Origin: Bacillus sp. SG-1
Lineage (GTDB): Bacteria > Bacillota > Bacilli > Bacillales > Bacillaceae_B
Direction of reading: 5' to 3'
Assembly: GCF_000181495.1 (NCBI RefSeq)
Contig: NZ_ABCF01000014.1
Span: 1-60,826 of the forward strand
DNA: 60,826 bases
This document shows positions 36,295 through 45,495 of this stretch, one piece after another. A program made the translations under genes and the position numbers. The notes beneath the pieces are model-generated. The model was given only the letters and a program-made list of their open reading frames with translations. It was not told the origin of the DNA and did not search any database. The first letter of the stretch is position 1. Every line of letters starts with the position of its first letter.

Positions 36295-36390
36295 ATGGGG
36301 AAACGTAAGTCTTCTCCGCGGTTGGCAACAACACCAGAAAAGATGTTGTTAATAGCATTATCACCAGTGGAAAAGCTTTTATACATTTAA
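36295..36390 (+). CDS. Possible 31-residue small protein
   Basis: ATG 36295 lies 8 nt after CGGAGG and opens a frame for MGKRKSSPRLATTPEKMLLI and eleven further residues, ending TAA 36390. The ribosome site is good and composition is protein-like, but it is short and unrecognised. It lies between the IS and rsmD. Confidence 0.3.
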   Translation: MGKRKSSPRLATTPEKMLLIALSPVEKLLYI

Positions 36391-36495
36391 GCTGGAAATT
36401 CAACGAAATTCATCAAGTATCGACGATAAATGGCAAAAGATGTTTGAATATGGTAGGATATAAAAGAAATAAATACATATTCAGTGGTGAATGAA

Positions 36496-37053
36496 ATGAG
36501 AGTAATATCTGGCGAATGTAAAGGCAGACCGTTAAAGGCGGTGCCTGGGAGCGGTACAAGACCGACAACAGATAAAGTGAAAGAAGCGATCTTCAATATT
36601 ATCGGCCCTTATTTTGAATCAGGCACCGGCCTTGACTTGTTTGCAGGAAGCGGTGGTCTTGGAATAGAGGCGCTTAGCAGGGGCTTGGAAAAGGTCATTT
36701 TTGTAGATAAAGATTTTAAAGCAATGCAAACAGTCAAAAGCAACCTGGATTCTTGCGGCTACAACGAAAAGAGTGAGGTTTACAGGAATGAAGCGGGAAG
36801 AGCCTTAAAAGCTGTAAACAAACGAGAGTTAAAGTTTCATTATATCTTTTTGGATCCCCCTTATAAGAAACAGAAACTACAGGAATTGCTCGAAGAAATT
36901 GAAGAAAACGATTTATTGATTGAAAGCGGTTACGTAGTATGTGAACATAGTTCCGATATTGTACTTCCCGAAGACATCGGCAGCCTGAGAACCATTAGAA
37001 AAGAGTCATATGGAATTATTGGAATTACCATATACCAAAAGCACGTAGAATGA
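36496..37053 (+). CDS. rsmD: 16S rRNA (guanine966-N2)-methyltransferase RsmD
   Basis: 185-aa Rossmann methyltransferase (B. subtilis ylbH) that methylates G966 of 16S rRNA. Motif I is LDLFAGSGGLGIEALSRG (about residues 45-62) and the catalytic motif IV is LDPPYKK (about residue 122). The N-terminus MRVISGECKGRPL is typical. ATG 36496 is preferred to the GTGs at 36484/36487 because GGTGAA lies just upstream and the N-terminus fits. Forms a pair with coaD. Confidence 0.94.
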   Translation: MRVISGECKGRPLKAVPGSGTRPTTDKVKEAIFNIIGPYFESGTGLDLFAGSGGLGIEALSRGLEKVIFVDKDFKAMQTVKSNLDSCGYNEKSEVYRNEAGRALKAVNKRELKFHYIFLDPPYKKQKLQELLEEIEENDLLIESGYVVCEHSSDIVLPEDIGSLRTIRKESYGIIGITIYQKHVE

Positions 37054-37605
<552 letters not shown>

Positions 37606-37610
37606 TTATG

Positions 37611-37646
37611 AACAAGCTGCAACGTAATCTGTGCAGCTTGTTTTTT
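37611..37646 (+). terminator. Terminator after coaD
   Basis: AACAAGCTGC / GCAGCTTGTTTTTT 10-bp stem. Confidence 0.92.
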
Positions 37647-37689
37647 GGTGCTTTAGAGTTCAAAAGCTGGATGTTTGTATAGGGCAGGA

Positions 37690-37830
37690 ACCTTTAGAGC
37701 GATTCTAAAGACCAAAAGGGAGCTAAATCCAGAGGTAAAGTGTTCTTAGAGAGGTTCTAAAGACTAAAAGGGAGACAAATATAGAGAGAAAGTGTCTTTA
37801 GAAGAATTCTAAAGACCAAAACCTGCAAGC
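37690..37830. repeat. Short tandem repeat array E (52-bp unit, 3 units)
   Basis: TTCTAAAGA recurs at 37703, 37755 and 37807, exactly 52 bp apart. Each unit has CTTTAGA...TTCTAAAG as an interrupted palindrome, followed by CYAAAAGGGAG. A further palindromic stretch, AAGTCCATT / AATGGACTT, follows at 37913-37934. It lies between the convergent coaD and spoVV genes. Confidence 0.75.
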
Positions 37831-37943
37831 AAACCGAAAATGAAACAATATCCTTGCCGAGACAACACCGATCAACTCATTATAATTAACCTGCCAAACT
37901 GGACTTTCCCTCAAGTCCATTCCAAAATGGACTTAAACACAAA

Positions 37944-37991
37944 ACCCCCAAAAGAAGGCTGCTGAAACAGCATTCTTTTGGGGGTTCTTTT
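37944..37991. terminator. Bidirectional terminator of coaD-side region and spoVV
   Basis: ACCCCCAAAAGAA...GCTG / CAGC...TTCTTTTGGGGGT stem with one bulge, then TTCTTTT. Likely the spoVV terminator on the minus strand. Confidence 0.85.
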
Positions 37992-38026
37992 ATCGAATTA
38001 GAGATGTATCGCCCCATGCTTCTAAC

Positions 38027-39250
38027 CTAGACCTTGGAGTTTTCCCTAATTCTGAACATATAAAGGATGATATAAATCATTAACGAAATCAAGGTGAACA
38101 CAGGTCCCCACTCCTTCATTCGCAGAAAGGCCTGTTCCCAGAAGTGCCAGTCCAGATTATTGAAGACAGGGACGGCGTTTGAAGGCTTATCTTGATAAAA
38201 TTTCACGTAAATCGGTTTCCAAATAAGTATTGTAATTATAGCAGCTGCTATTCCGTGAATTATCCGCGCGATAAAGAAGGGACGAAAGCGGATATCTGAT
38301 TGTGCTAGGATGCTTGCTACTTGAGCCTGTACACTGAAACCGCTGAATCCAAGGACGAAGCTAATAATAACGGCTTGCTGAAGGAGTGTTGCCGAGTTGA
38401 CTCCGCTGGTCATCTGGCTTCCCAGTGTGATTTCAAATAACCCGGATATGAACGGAAGAGTCAAATCTGCCGGCAGCATTAACATACGGAAGAACATGTT
38501 CAATGCATTTGCAATGAATGGAGTTATCTGTAGATGAAATAGCAGTTTATTGATGACTGAAAATAAAATGATAAACCCGCCGATCAGGAGCAGTGTTTGG
38601 ATGGATGAGTTTACTGCATCACCAAGTTGTTTTCCGATAGGCCTTTTTTCTTTCATCCTCGTTCTATGAAGGGCTGATAGGGCTTCTTTTATAGGAAAGA
38701 TTTTGTTTGACGTGGTATTGGTTTTGCTCTCCTCTTTCCGCCCGTGGAAACTCATGATAAGCCCGACGCAAACATTCCCCAAGTAATGGGCACATGCGAG
38801 AATGATCCCCAGATGAGGATTGTAGAAAAATCCAATTGAAACAGCTCCAAAGATGAAAAGTGGATTAGAAGAGTTGGTGAATGATACAAGTCTTTCTGCT
38901 TCAATTTGAGTTAGTTGTTTTTCCTGTCGCAGACGGGTTGTCAACTTGGCACCTGCAGGAAATCCAGAAGCCATACCCATAGCCCATACAAATCCCCCGA
39001 CCCCAGGAACCCGGAAAAGCGGGCGCATAAGGGGCTCCAAAATGACGCCGATAAATTTAACAACACCAAACCCAATGAGCATTTCTGAAATAATGAAAAA
39101 TGGCAGTAATGACGGGAATACAATTTCCCACCACATATTAAGTCCCCGGATGGAAGCTTCGAAAGATTCTTGAGGAAATATAATAAGAGAAGCGGCGAGA
39201 ATTGTCACTGAGGCCGCTAAAGTAATTGTTTTCAGTTGTGAAACATTCAA
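38027..39250 (-). CDS. spoVV: SpoVV (YlbJ) dipicolinate transporter of the mother cell
   Basis: 407-aa polytopic protein with about eight to ten membrane helices. Nucleoside-transporter-like gate domains are visible (NMWWEIVFPSLLPFFIISEM, GMASGFPAGAKLTTRL, GFSGFSVQAQVASILAQ). In B. subtilis SpoVV/YlbJ is sigma-E-dependent and moves dipicolinic acid from the mother cell into the intermembrane space of the developing spore. The start is taken as TTG 39250, behind GGGGGG; an ATG at 39271 has no good site. Divergent from ylbK. Confidence 0.93.
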   Translation of the reverse strand: MNVSQLKTITLAASVTILAASLIIFPQESFEASIRGLNMWWEIVFPSLLPFFIISEMLIGFGVVKFIGVILEPLMRPLFRVPGVGGFVWAMGMASGFPAGAKLTTRLRQEKQLTQIEAERLVSFTNSSNPLFIFGAVSIGFFYNPHLGIILACAHYLGNVCVGLIMSFHGRKEESKTNTTSNKIFPIKEALSALHRTRMKEKRPIGKQLGDAVNSSIQTLLLIGGFIILFSVINKLLFHLQITPFIANALNMFFRMLMLPADLTLPFISGLFEITLGSQMTSGVNSATLLQQAVIISFVLGFSGFSVQAQVASILAQSDIRFRPFFIARIIHGIAAAIITILIWKPIYVKFYQDKPSNAVPVFNNLDWHFWEQAFLRMKEWGPVFTLISLMIYIILYMFRIRENSKV

Positions 39251-39442
39251 TCTGTTCCCCCCCAGAACCATATCAGAAAGTTCATGTTACTTGTCTTGTA
39301 GATACTGTAAATAGTGTTAAAATGGAAGTATATTTTCATGGAATGGCAATCACACCTTGTCCTCATATTATTGAAATATACTCATAGACGCTTAAAATAG
39401 ACCATAAGATGAGAACAATCGAAGAAAAAAGGGGGAGCCCAT

Positions 39443-40225
39443 GTGGACCAGCCAAAAATTGGCTTAGCACTTGGTTCAGGCGGTGCAAGAGGTTTTGCCC
39501 ACCTTGGAGTGCTGATGGCTTTAGAAGAAGAAGGCATCCCTGTAGATATGATTGCGGGCAGCAGCATGGGGGCACTCGTCGCCTGCTTTTACGGTGTAGG
39601 ACATAATATGGAGGATTTATATAAATTATCTACTGCATTCAGAAGGAAATATTATCTCGATTTCACTGTGCCGAAGATGGGATTTATCGCTGGTAAGAGA
39701 ATCAAGCAGTTTGTCCGGCTGTTTACCCATAACAAAAATATTGAGGACCTCCGCATACCGGTATCAGTCGTAGCCACGGATCTTACAAACGGGGAGAGAG
39801 TAGTCTTTAAGCAGGGGCCAATAGCAGAGGCAGTCAGAGCAAGCATTAGCATACCTGGAATATTTGTCCCTGAAAAGATAGATGGGAGGCTCCTGGTCGA
39901 TGGCGGGGTCATTGACAGGGTTCCGGTCTCCGTGGTACGAGACATGGGTGCCGATATCGTCATCGGGGTCGATGTCGCACAGGTTAAGCAGAATGCTGAA
40001 ATTACAACTGTATACGATGTTATTATGCAGAGCATCGATATCCTTCAAAAAGAAGTCATACGCCATCGGGACCTTAGTGCAGATTTTATGATCAGGCCTG
40101 ATGTTGAACAGTACAGTTCAAGGGCATTCAAAAATACGGAAGAAATCATTGCCGTTGGTGAGGCGGAAGCCAAGAAATTAATTCCTTCAATAAAGAAAGC
40201 GATTGAAGAGTGGAAGGAGAAGTAA
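39443..40225 (+). CDS. ylbK: Patatin-like phospholipase (RssA/YlbK type)
   Basis: 260-aa lipid acyl hydrolase. It has the patatin glycine loop GSGGARGFAHLG (oxyanion, residues 11-22), the nucleophile motif GSSMG (Ser near residue 41) and the catalytic DGG in LLVDGGVIDRVP (Asp near residue 154). Probably a cytoplasmic or membrane-associated phospholipase or lysophospholipase. Start GTG 39443 after GGGGGAG. Directly followed by ylbL with 6 bp between them. Confidence 0.93.
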   Translation: MDQPKIGLALGSGGARGFAHLGVLMALEEEGIPVDMIAGSSMGALVACFYGVGHNMEDLYKLSTAFRRKYYLDFTVPKMGFIAGKRIKQFVRLFTHNKNIEDLRIPVSVVATDLTNGERVVFKQGPIAEAVRASISIPGIFVPEKIDGRLLVDGGVIDRVPVSVVRDMGADIVIGVDVAQVKQNAEITTVYDVIMQSIDILQKEVIRHRDLSADFMIRPDVEQYSSRAFKNTEEIIAVGEAEAKKLIPSIKKAIEEWKEK

Positions 40226-40231
40226 AAGTTA

Positions 40232-41269
40232 GTGTCACAAAAAAAATGGATCCGTATCTTAGTCATCATGATGATACTTATTATAGGAAGTTCATTCTAT
40301 TACTTGCCGTACTATATCACAAAGCCAGGAAGTGCCAAAGACCTTGATCCGATGATAGAGGTCGAGGGTGGTTTTGAGGACGAAGGAAAGCTGATGCTTA
40401 CGACTGTAAGGATGGGGAAGGCGAATATTTACACCTATTTAATTGCCTCAATCAAGAAGTATGAACATATCTATCCTGTGGAGGAAATCAGAAGTTCAGA
40501 GGAAACGGAAGATGAATACAATGTCAGGCAGCTGCATCTGATGGAAACTTCCAAATTGAATGCCATTGAAGTTGCTTTTCAACATGCTGAAAAACCTTAT
40601 TCTTATGAGTATAAAGGAGTGTACGTCTTGAATGTCTATCCTGGAATGCCGGCTGATGAAGTGCTGGAACCCGGTGATAGGATTACAGCCATCGACGGAA
40701 ACCTTTTCAGCTCTTCTCAGGAATTTATTGATTATATCAGTAAAAAAACTGTCGGGGAGACGGTGGGAATAACTTTTACCAGGGATGGAAAAGAGCATGA
40801 AAAGCAAATTTCGCTTGCGGAGTTTTCAGCTGGTGAAGGGAAAGTCGGATTGGGTATAGGACTGGTGGATGATAAAGAAATTATTACGACACCTAAAGTG
40901 ACAATGGACACTGAAAAAATAGGCGGGCCTTCTGCGGGATTGATGTTTAGCTTGCAACTTTATAATGAGCTAGTAGAGAGGGACATCACCCACGGAATGG
41001 AGATTGCTGGCACAGGTACAATTTCTGCAAATGGAACAGTCGGAAGAATAGGGGGTATTGAACAAAAGGTCATCGCTGCTGATAAAGCAGGGGTAGACGT
41101 TTTCTTTGCGCCCATGGACATTATTCCCGAACGTATCCAGAAATCGAATCCCGATTTAAAGCCAAACTATGAAGAAGCTTTGAAAACGGCTGAGGAAATT
41201 GGTACTGAGATGAAGATCGTTCCTGTAAAGACTTTCGAAGATGCCCTCGAATATTTAGATTCTTTGTAA
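40232..41269 (+). CDS. ylbL: YlbL, membrane-anchored PDZ/Lon-type protease
   Basis: 345-aa protein: an N-terminal membrane anchor (residues 8-26), a PDZ domain (about 125-195, VYVLNVYPGMPADEVL) and a Lon-type S16 protease domain with catalytic Ser 234 (GGPSAGLMF) and Lys 279 (GIEQKV). These numbers equal the catalytic pair reported for B. subtilis YlbL. There YlbL degrades the cell-division inhibitor YneA after DNA damage, releasing the checkpoint. In operon with ylbK. Confidence 0.95.
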   Translation: MSQKKWIRILVIMMILIIGSSFYYLPYYITKPGSAKDLDPMIEVEGGFEDEGKLMLTTVRMGKANIYTYLIASIKKYEHIYPVEEIRSSEETEDEYNVRQLHLMETSKLNAIEVAFQHAEKPYSYEYKGVYVLNVYPGMPADEVLEPGDRITAIDGNLFSSSQEFIDYISKKTVGETVGITFTRDGKEHEKQISLAEFSAGEGKVGLGIGLVDDKEIITTPKVTMDTEKIGGPSAGLMFSLQLYNELVERDITHGMEIAGTGTISANGTVGRIGGIEQKVIAADKAGVDVFFAPMDIIPERIQKSNPDLKPNYEEALKTAEEIGTEMKIVPVKTFEDALEYLDSL

Positions 41270-41313
41270 GAAGTCTTAAAGTTATTGTTTTATTCCAAAG
41301 CTGAAGTTTCTTA

Positions 41314-41456
41314 CGTGGGTTCATTAGAGTGGGGGCTGTGAGACTTCCTGCGGGATTAAGGACATCACCAACACCAAGCCCCTAAGGTCTGTAGTCACTT
41401 TGAAGGCGTCTGCCCGTCGGAGTACCACAGCTGCAGCGAAGTCTTACCATTACAGC
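41314..41456. repeat. Probable degenerate relative of the GC-rich palindromic element
   Basis: TGTGAGACTTCCTGCGGGA and GGACATCACC resemble, loosely and inverted, the TCCCGCAGGA/GGTCTCACC part of the 4788-4926 element. The rest has decayed, with no strong stem. GC-rich against its surroundings. Confidence 0.35.
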
Positions 41457-41462
41457 CATATT

Positions 41463-41498
41463 AAAAGAACTGAACTCAGCCTGAGTTCAGTTCTTTTT
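41463..41498. terminator. Bidirectional terminator between ylbL and tmcAL
   Basis: A nearly perfect palindrome AAAAGAACTGAACTCAG-c-CTGAGTTCAGTTCTTTTT, lying between convergent genes. Confidence 0.93.
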
Positions 41499-41506
41499 GC
41501 TTCCAT

Positions 41507-42721
41507 CTAGTTCTGTATGAAAATAGGAGGCTGTTTAAATTCCTGTTGAAGCAAGTTGTTCTGTATTGCAGGGTCCGAAGCTGCCATTGCGTAGACTTCA
41601 GAAGCTCTTATATCAAGGGAGACTTGTTCCTGATCTGTACCTCCGAGCTTGCTGATCAGCGGCAAACAAAGTTCCTTCTTATGAAGGTTTAGATATTGCC
41701 TGCCGGCAGCAGTCATGCCGAGAAGGCGGATATATGTTGGAGAGAGTCCTGTGTTCATCTCTTTCTTCGTGGTGTTCGTTAGAATGTGAAGGGCCATACG
41801 CTGCAGCCTTGTCCATGTGTACCTTTTCGTTTTGACTCTTTCCATGAATTCCTGAAAGCTTGATGAAGTTTGCATCGCAGCTTTAAACCGATTTTCAATC
41901 CCTTCTTCGATTTCATAGATGTCCCTCAGCTGCTCGCCGGAGGAAGAAAGAATCCTATACTTTAAGAAAGGAAAGTATCGTTCCCAATCATGAAGAACGC
42001 CGTATGTATCCTGGTATGCTTTGATTTCTTCCATCGTTGCTTCCGGGATGAAAGAATGGATGGATCCGACATTTCCATTCTTTTTTCGGATTTCCCTTCT
42101 GATGCTGGTAGCACTGGCAATTGTGTCATCAGTAAAGTTTTCATCGTGATAATTTGCATTTTTTCTGCCGAGAGTATAGGCTTTCATATTAGAGCCTATT
42201 GAATTGCGTGCTTGGATATAATGATAACCAAGAATGTTGTTAGGCAGTGACAGATCTACAAGTGAGTCTTTATTAAGGCTGTGAAACGCTTTTGACAATG
42301 CGGATGGATAGCTCATGCCCATTTTAATATATTCCTGGACAAAAGCATTATACTCCTGATCATTCTCATCAAGATACTTAACCGTGTCTTCAAAAGCGTT
42401 AATGTTTCCTGACTCACTGCCGAAACAAAACGCTGAACATTTCATGGCATCCAATAATGTTACAGAGCCTCTGGCGAATACTTCAGCATGCTGTGTCGCA
42501 AAGGCGTAGGGCAATTCGATTACAATGTCTGCACCCGACTTTAATGCCATCTTTGTCCGCGACCATTTTGACACAATAGCCGGTTCGCCGCGCTGAAGGA
42601 AGTTGCCGCTCATGACAGCTATGATCAGATCGGCATTTGTCATTTTTCTCGTTTCTGATAGGTGATGGAAATGGCCGTTATGAAACGGATTATATTCTAC
42701 AATAACGCCCGCTGCTTTCAT
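41507..42721 (-). CDS. tmcAL: tRNA(Met) cytidine acetate ligase TmcAL (YlbM)
   Basis: 404-aa enzyme that uses acetate and ATP to make N4-acetylcytidine at the wobble position of elongator tRNA(Met). The N-terminal nucleotidyltransferase-like domain carries GVIVEYNPFHNGHFHHL (HxGH-type ATP motif near residue 15), SGNFLQRGEPA and IELPYAFATQ. The C-terminal half is helical and binds tRNA. ATG 42721 follows AAAGGATG on the minus strand. Divergent from ylbN, as in B. subtilis. Confidence 0.95.
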   Translation of the reverse strand: MKAAGVIVEYNPFHNGHFHHLSETRKMTNADLIIAVMSGNFLQRGEPAIVSKWSRTKMALKSGADIVIELPYAFATQHAEVFARGSVTLLDAMKCSAFCFGSESGNINAFEDTVKYLDENDQEYNAFVQEYIKMGMSYPSALSKAFHSLNKDSLVDLSLPNNILGYHYIQARNSIGSNMKAYTLGRKNANYHDENFTDDTIASATSIRREIRKKNGNVGSIHSFIPEATMEEIKAYQDTYGVLHDWERYFPFLKYRILSSSGEQLRDIYEIEEGIENRFKAAMQTSSSFQEFMERVKTKRYTWTRLQRMALHILTNTTKKEMNTGLSPTYIRLLGMTAAGRQYLNLHKKELCLPLISKLGGTDQEQVSLDIRASEVYAMAASDPAIQNNLLQQEFKQPPIFIQN

Positions 42722-42815
42722 TTCTTTTTCACATCCTTTAAAATGGGTGGTAAATACTTATACTTACAAGTTATAATTACAACACTATACTTGTAAAGAG
42801 TGTAAAGAAAAAATA

Positions 42816-42844
42816 TTGACAAAAGGTATTATGAAAGCTATAAT
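42816..42844 (+). promoter_or_regulatory. Sigma-A promoter of ylbN-rpmF
   Basis: TTGACA (42816-42821), a 17-bp spacer and TATAAT (42839-42844): perfect consensus boxes, about 28 bp before the ylbN start codon. Expected to be strong and housekeeping, consistent with driving a ribosomal protein gene. Confidence 0.9.
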
Positions 42845-42871
42845 TACCTTTGTTGCCTTGAGGTGATTACA

Positions 42872-43411
42872 TTGAAATGGTCAATAATTCAATTGCAAAA
42901 GTTTCGTGACAAGGGACTGACCCTGGATGAAACGCTTGATGCAAGTGAAGTTAAAAAACTTGATCCTCAGATACGTGATGTTTCTCCAATCCAAGTAACA
43001 GGAAGAGCAGACATTAGTTCTGAAAAGGTGACCTTCCATCTTAATATTGAAGGTGAACTTGTTCTTCCTTGCTCAAGAACGCTGGAAGATGTCCATTTTC
43101 CGGTTGATATTGACACGGTCGAAACATTCTTATTAAAAGCGAATGACTATGATCAGTATGAAGGGGAAGAAGTGCACAGGATCCAGGGAGATGTCATTGA
43201 CTTGATGCCTGTCATCAAGGAACTGCTCGTTCTGGAAATTCCGATGCAAGTTTTCAGCGAAAAAGCAAAAGAGGATGATAACCTCCCTTCCGGCAAGAAT
43301 TGGGAAGTCATTACTGAAGAACAGGCCAATCAGGCGGAAGAAGAGGAAGTGAAAGTCGATCCTCGGCTTGCAGGTCTGGCGAAGCTTCTTGAACAGGACA
43401 AGAACTCTTAA
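42872..43411 (+). CDS. ylbN: YceD/DUF177 family protein YlbN
   Basis: 179-aa DUF177 protein (KWSIIQLQKFRDKGL, LVLPCSRTLEDVHFPVDI, PVIKELLVLEIPMQVFSE) with an acidic C-terminal stretch and the closing DPRLAGLAKLLE. The family pairs with rpmF across bacteria and is linked to rRNA and ribosome maturation, for example YceD in plants and E. coli. Start TTG 42872 with GAGGTG upstream; the in-frame GTG 42863 is part of that site. Confidence 0.92.
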   Translation: MKWSIIQLQKFRDKGLTLDETLDASEVKKLDPQIRDVSPIQVTGRADISSEKVTFHLNIEGELVLPCSRTLEDVHFPVDIDTVETFLLKANDYDQYEGEEVHRIQGDVIDLMPVIKELLVLEIPMQVFSEKAKEDDNLPSGKNWEVITEEQANQAEEEEVKVDPRLAGLAKLLEQDKNS

Positions 43412-43473
43412 AGCGCGTGAACCAGCTCGTTCTGGATTCATCATAACATATCTCTGTAAGGAGGTGGGAAGAA

Positions 43474-43647
43474 ATGGCAGTACCTTTTAGAAGAACTTCT
43501 AAAACAGCAAAGAGAAAACGCCGTACACATTTCAAGTTAAATGTACCTGGTATGGTTGCATGCCCGAATTGCGGGGAAATGAAACTAGCTCACCGTGTAT
43601 GTAAAGAGTGCGGTACTTATAAAGGAAAAGAAGTTGTAAATAAATAA
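43474..43647 (+). CDS. rpmF: 50S ribosomal protein L32
   Basis: 57-aa protein beginning [20 protein letters not shown]. It is followed by two Cys-X2-Cys pairs (Cys 30/33 in CPNC and Cys 43/46 in CKEC), the zinc-binding form of L32. ATG 43474 is 8 nt after GGAGGTGG. It lies 62 bp after ylbN under the same strong promoter and ends in a strong terminator. Confidence 0.98.
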   Translation: MAVPFRRTSKTAKRKRRTHFKLNVPGMVACPNCGEMKLAHRVCKECGTYKGKEVVNK

Positions 43648-43660
43648 TTTTATTTACAGC

Positions 43661-43700
43661 AAAAAAGCGTGAAGAGACCATGGGTCTTCACGCTTTTTTT
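43661..43700 (+). terminator. Terminator after rpmF
   Basis: AAAAAAGCGTGAAGA / TCTTCACGCTTTTTTT stem of about 15 bp, 13 nt after the stop. Confidence 0.95.
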
Positions 43701-43869
43701 ATTATTGAGGAAATTATCCGGGGATAACCTCTAACCGGGTTAACCACTTCAAGGTTAGATGTCGGAAGTTACATGCCAACTGACAAGAAGGAAAACACAG
43801 CCCTCCTCTGCAAGAAGTATACTGAAAAGGAAAATTAGCTGTTTATTCCCTTAAGTACATTTGCCAGGC

Positions 43870-44425
43870 GGACAATGGGTCACATCTTGATGATTACGTA
43901 ATCTCACTAGTCCATTACCTCATTAAATGAGCCAACATCTCGAGGAATCCTGAATCACAATGGTCCGATAACCCTCTAAACGGACCAACATCTCGAGGAA
44001 TTCTGAATCTCAATGGTCCGATAACCCACTAAATAGGCCAACATCTCGAGGAATTCTGAATCACAATGGTCCGATAACCCTCTAAATGGGCCAACATTTC
44101 GAGGAATTCTGAATCTCAATGGTCCAATAACCCTCTAAATGGGCCAATATCTTGTGGAATTCTGAGTCTCAATGCTCCATTAACCCTCTAAATGGGCCAA
44201 CATCTCGGGGATTTTTGAATCACAATGGTCCGATAACCCTCTAAATGGACCAACATCTCGAGGAATTCTGAATCACAATGGTCCGATAACCCTCTAAACG
44301 GACCAACATCTCGAGGATAACTGAATCTCAATGGCCCAAAAACTCATTAAACGGGCCAACATCTCGAAGATTACGTAATCTACCGGACCAATACCTCAAT
44401 ACATGGTCCAACATCTCAAGAATTA
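43870..44425. repeat. Tandem repeat array F (53-bp unit, ~10-11 units)
   Basis: CCAACATCTCG (or a close variant) starts at 43932, 43985, 44038, 44091, 44144, 44197, 44250, 44303 and 44356, exactly 53 bp apart, with decayed edge units at about 43879 and 44408. Each unit contains TGGTCCG...CGGACCA or TGGTCC...GGGCCA around 'ATAACCCTCTAAA', an interrupted palindrome. Edge units share GATTACGTAATCT, absent from central units. It lies between rpmF and the enoyl-CoA hydratase gene. Confidence 0.95.
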
Positions 44426-44618
44426 CATGGGAAGTGCGCTTTTTTGTCTGCGTCCTGAATCTTACCAGTTTGAAGGCTTATTGAGTGTTCTGTATAAATG
44501 TAATCTTGTATTATAGTGGAAGAAGGGTTTCTAAAAGTGGTACTCACTGACCATATTTTAATAGCGACTTACTAGTACATATATTCATTAGTTCACAAAG
44601 GGAGGATTTGAAAAGACT

Positions 44619-45386
44619 ATGACAGGTTACCGATTGGACAGGACCGGGGAAGGCGCTCTTATTTTTACGATAACCAGGGAAGAGAAACGGAATGCGATCA
44701 ATTACGAAGTGATGGACGGATTGAAAGCAGCGATCCATGAAGCTGCTGGAGATGACAACATTAAAGTGCTGATTATTACCGCCGAAGGTGAAAAGGCGTT
44801 TTGTTCAGGGGGGGACCTGGATACTTTTCATGGACTCCGGACAGAAGAGCAAGCTTATTCAATGTTGAAGAAAATGGGGGACATACTCTATCAATTGGCT
44901 GCGCTTCCAAAAATAACTGTTGCCCTTATAAACGGAAGTGCGGTAGGTGGAGGTTGTGAAATTGCGGCTGCATGTGATTTCAGGGTAGCGCGTATGGGCG
45001 CGAAAATGGGTTTTATCCAAGGGAGGCTCGCGATCACAACAGGCTGGGGCGGCGGGTCCCTGTTGATGGAAAAGCTGGCGTACCCTCATGCCCTCTATCT
45101 TTTAGGAACAGCTGGACTCTACACTTCTGAACGGCTGTTTGAAATCGGATTCGTCAACGAACTGCTTGAAACTCCTGATATTTCATCGGTCCTTCAGTTT
45201 ATGGAAGGGTTTCTGACCAAAGATGTTCGTGTTTTGGCTGCCTATAAAAAAGCAGCGACAGAAAAATGGGAGTCTGCACAACTCCGTGAAAGAATGGAAA
45301 AGGAAATCAGACAGTGTGCTAAATTATGGGAAAAAGAGGAACATCATGCGGCAGTAGATAAATTTCTATCTAAGAGGCTCAATTAA
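44619..45386 (+). CDS. Enoyl-CoA hydratase/isomerase family protein
   Basis: 255-aa crotonase-fold protein. Both oxyanion-hole segments are visible: GEKAFCSGGDLDTFHG (about residues 57-72) and ALINGSAVGGGCEIAAACDFR (about 104-124, split here by the family GGG turn). The usual catalytic glutamates of hydratases are not clearly placed, since the second region reads GFIQGRLAITTGWGGG. The reaction could thus be hydration, isomerisation or decarboxylation of an acyl-CoA. ATG 44619 after GGGAGG. Not in the B. subtilis block. Confidence 0.9.
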   Translation: MTGYRLDRTGEGALIFTITREEKRNAINYEVMDGLKAAIHEAAGDDNIKVLIITAEGEKAFCSGGDLDTFHGLRTEEQAYSMLKKMGDILYQLAALPKITVALINGSAVGGGCEIAAACDFRVARMGAKMGFIQGRLAITTGWGGGSLLMEKLAYPHALYLLGTAGLYTSERLFEIGFVNELLETPDISSVLQFMEGFLTKDVRVLAAYKKAATEKWESAQLRERMEKEIRQCAKLWEKEEHHAAVDKFLSKRLN

Positions 45387-45424
45387 AGTGCCCATGAATC
45401 AAACACTTTAAAAATATTGAGGAT

Positions 45425-45453
45425 TATATATTCTATCTTTTCTACCATAAACA
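45425..45453 (+). promoter_or_regulatory. Possible sigma-E promoter of gerR
   Basis: TATATAT (45425-45431) as -35, a 14-bp spacer and CATAAACA (45446-45453) as -10, close to the sigma-E consensus (HATANNT and CATACAHT). B. subtilis gerR is a sigma-E gene. Read by eye. Confidence 0.4.
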
Positions 45454-45495
45454 TAAGTATGGATTAATAAATAAATTCATACAGGAGGGATAGAA

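Noticed and set aside
43870..44425. CRISPR array or repeat-protein gene
   Set aside because: Units are similar over their full length without spacers, and a 53-bp unit cannot hold a reading frame across units.
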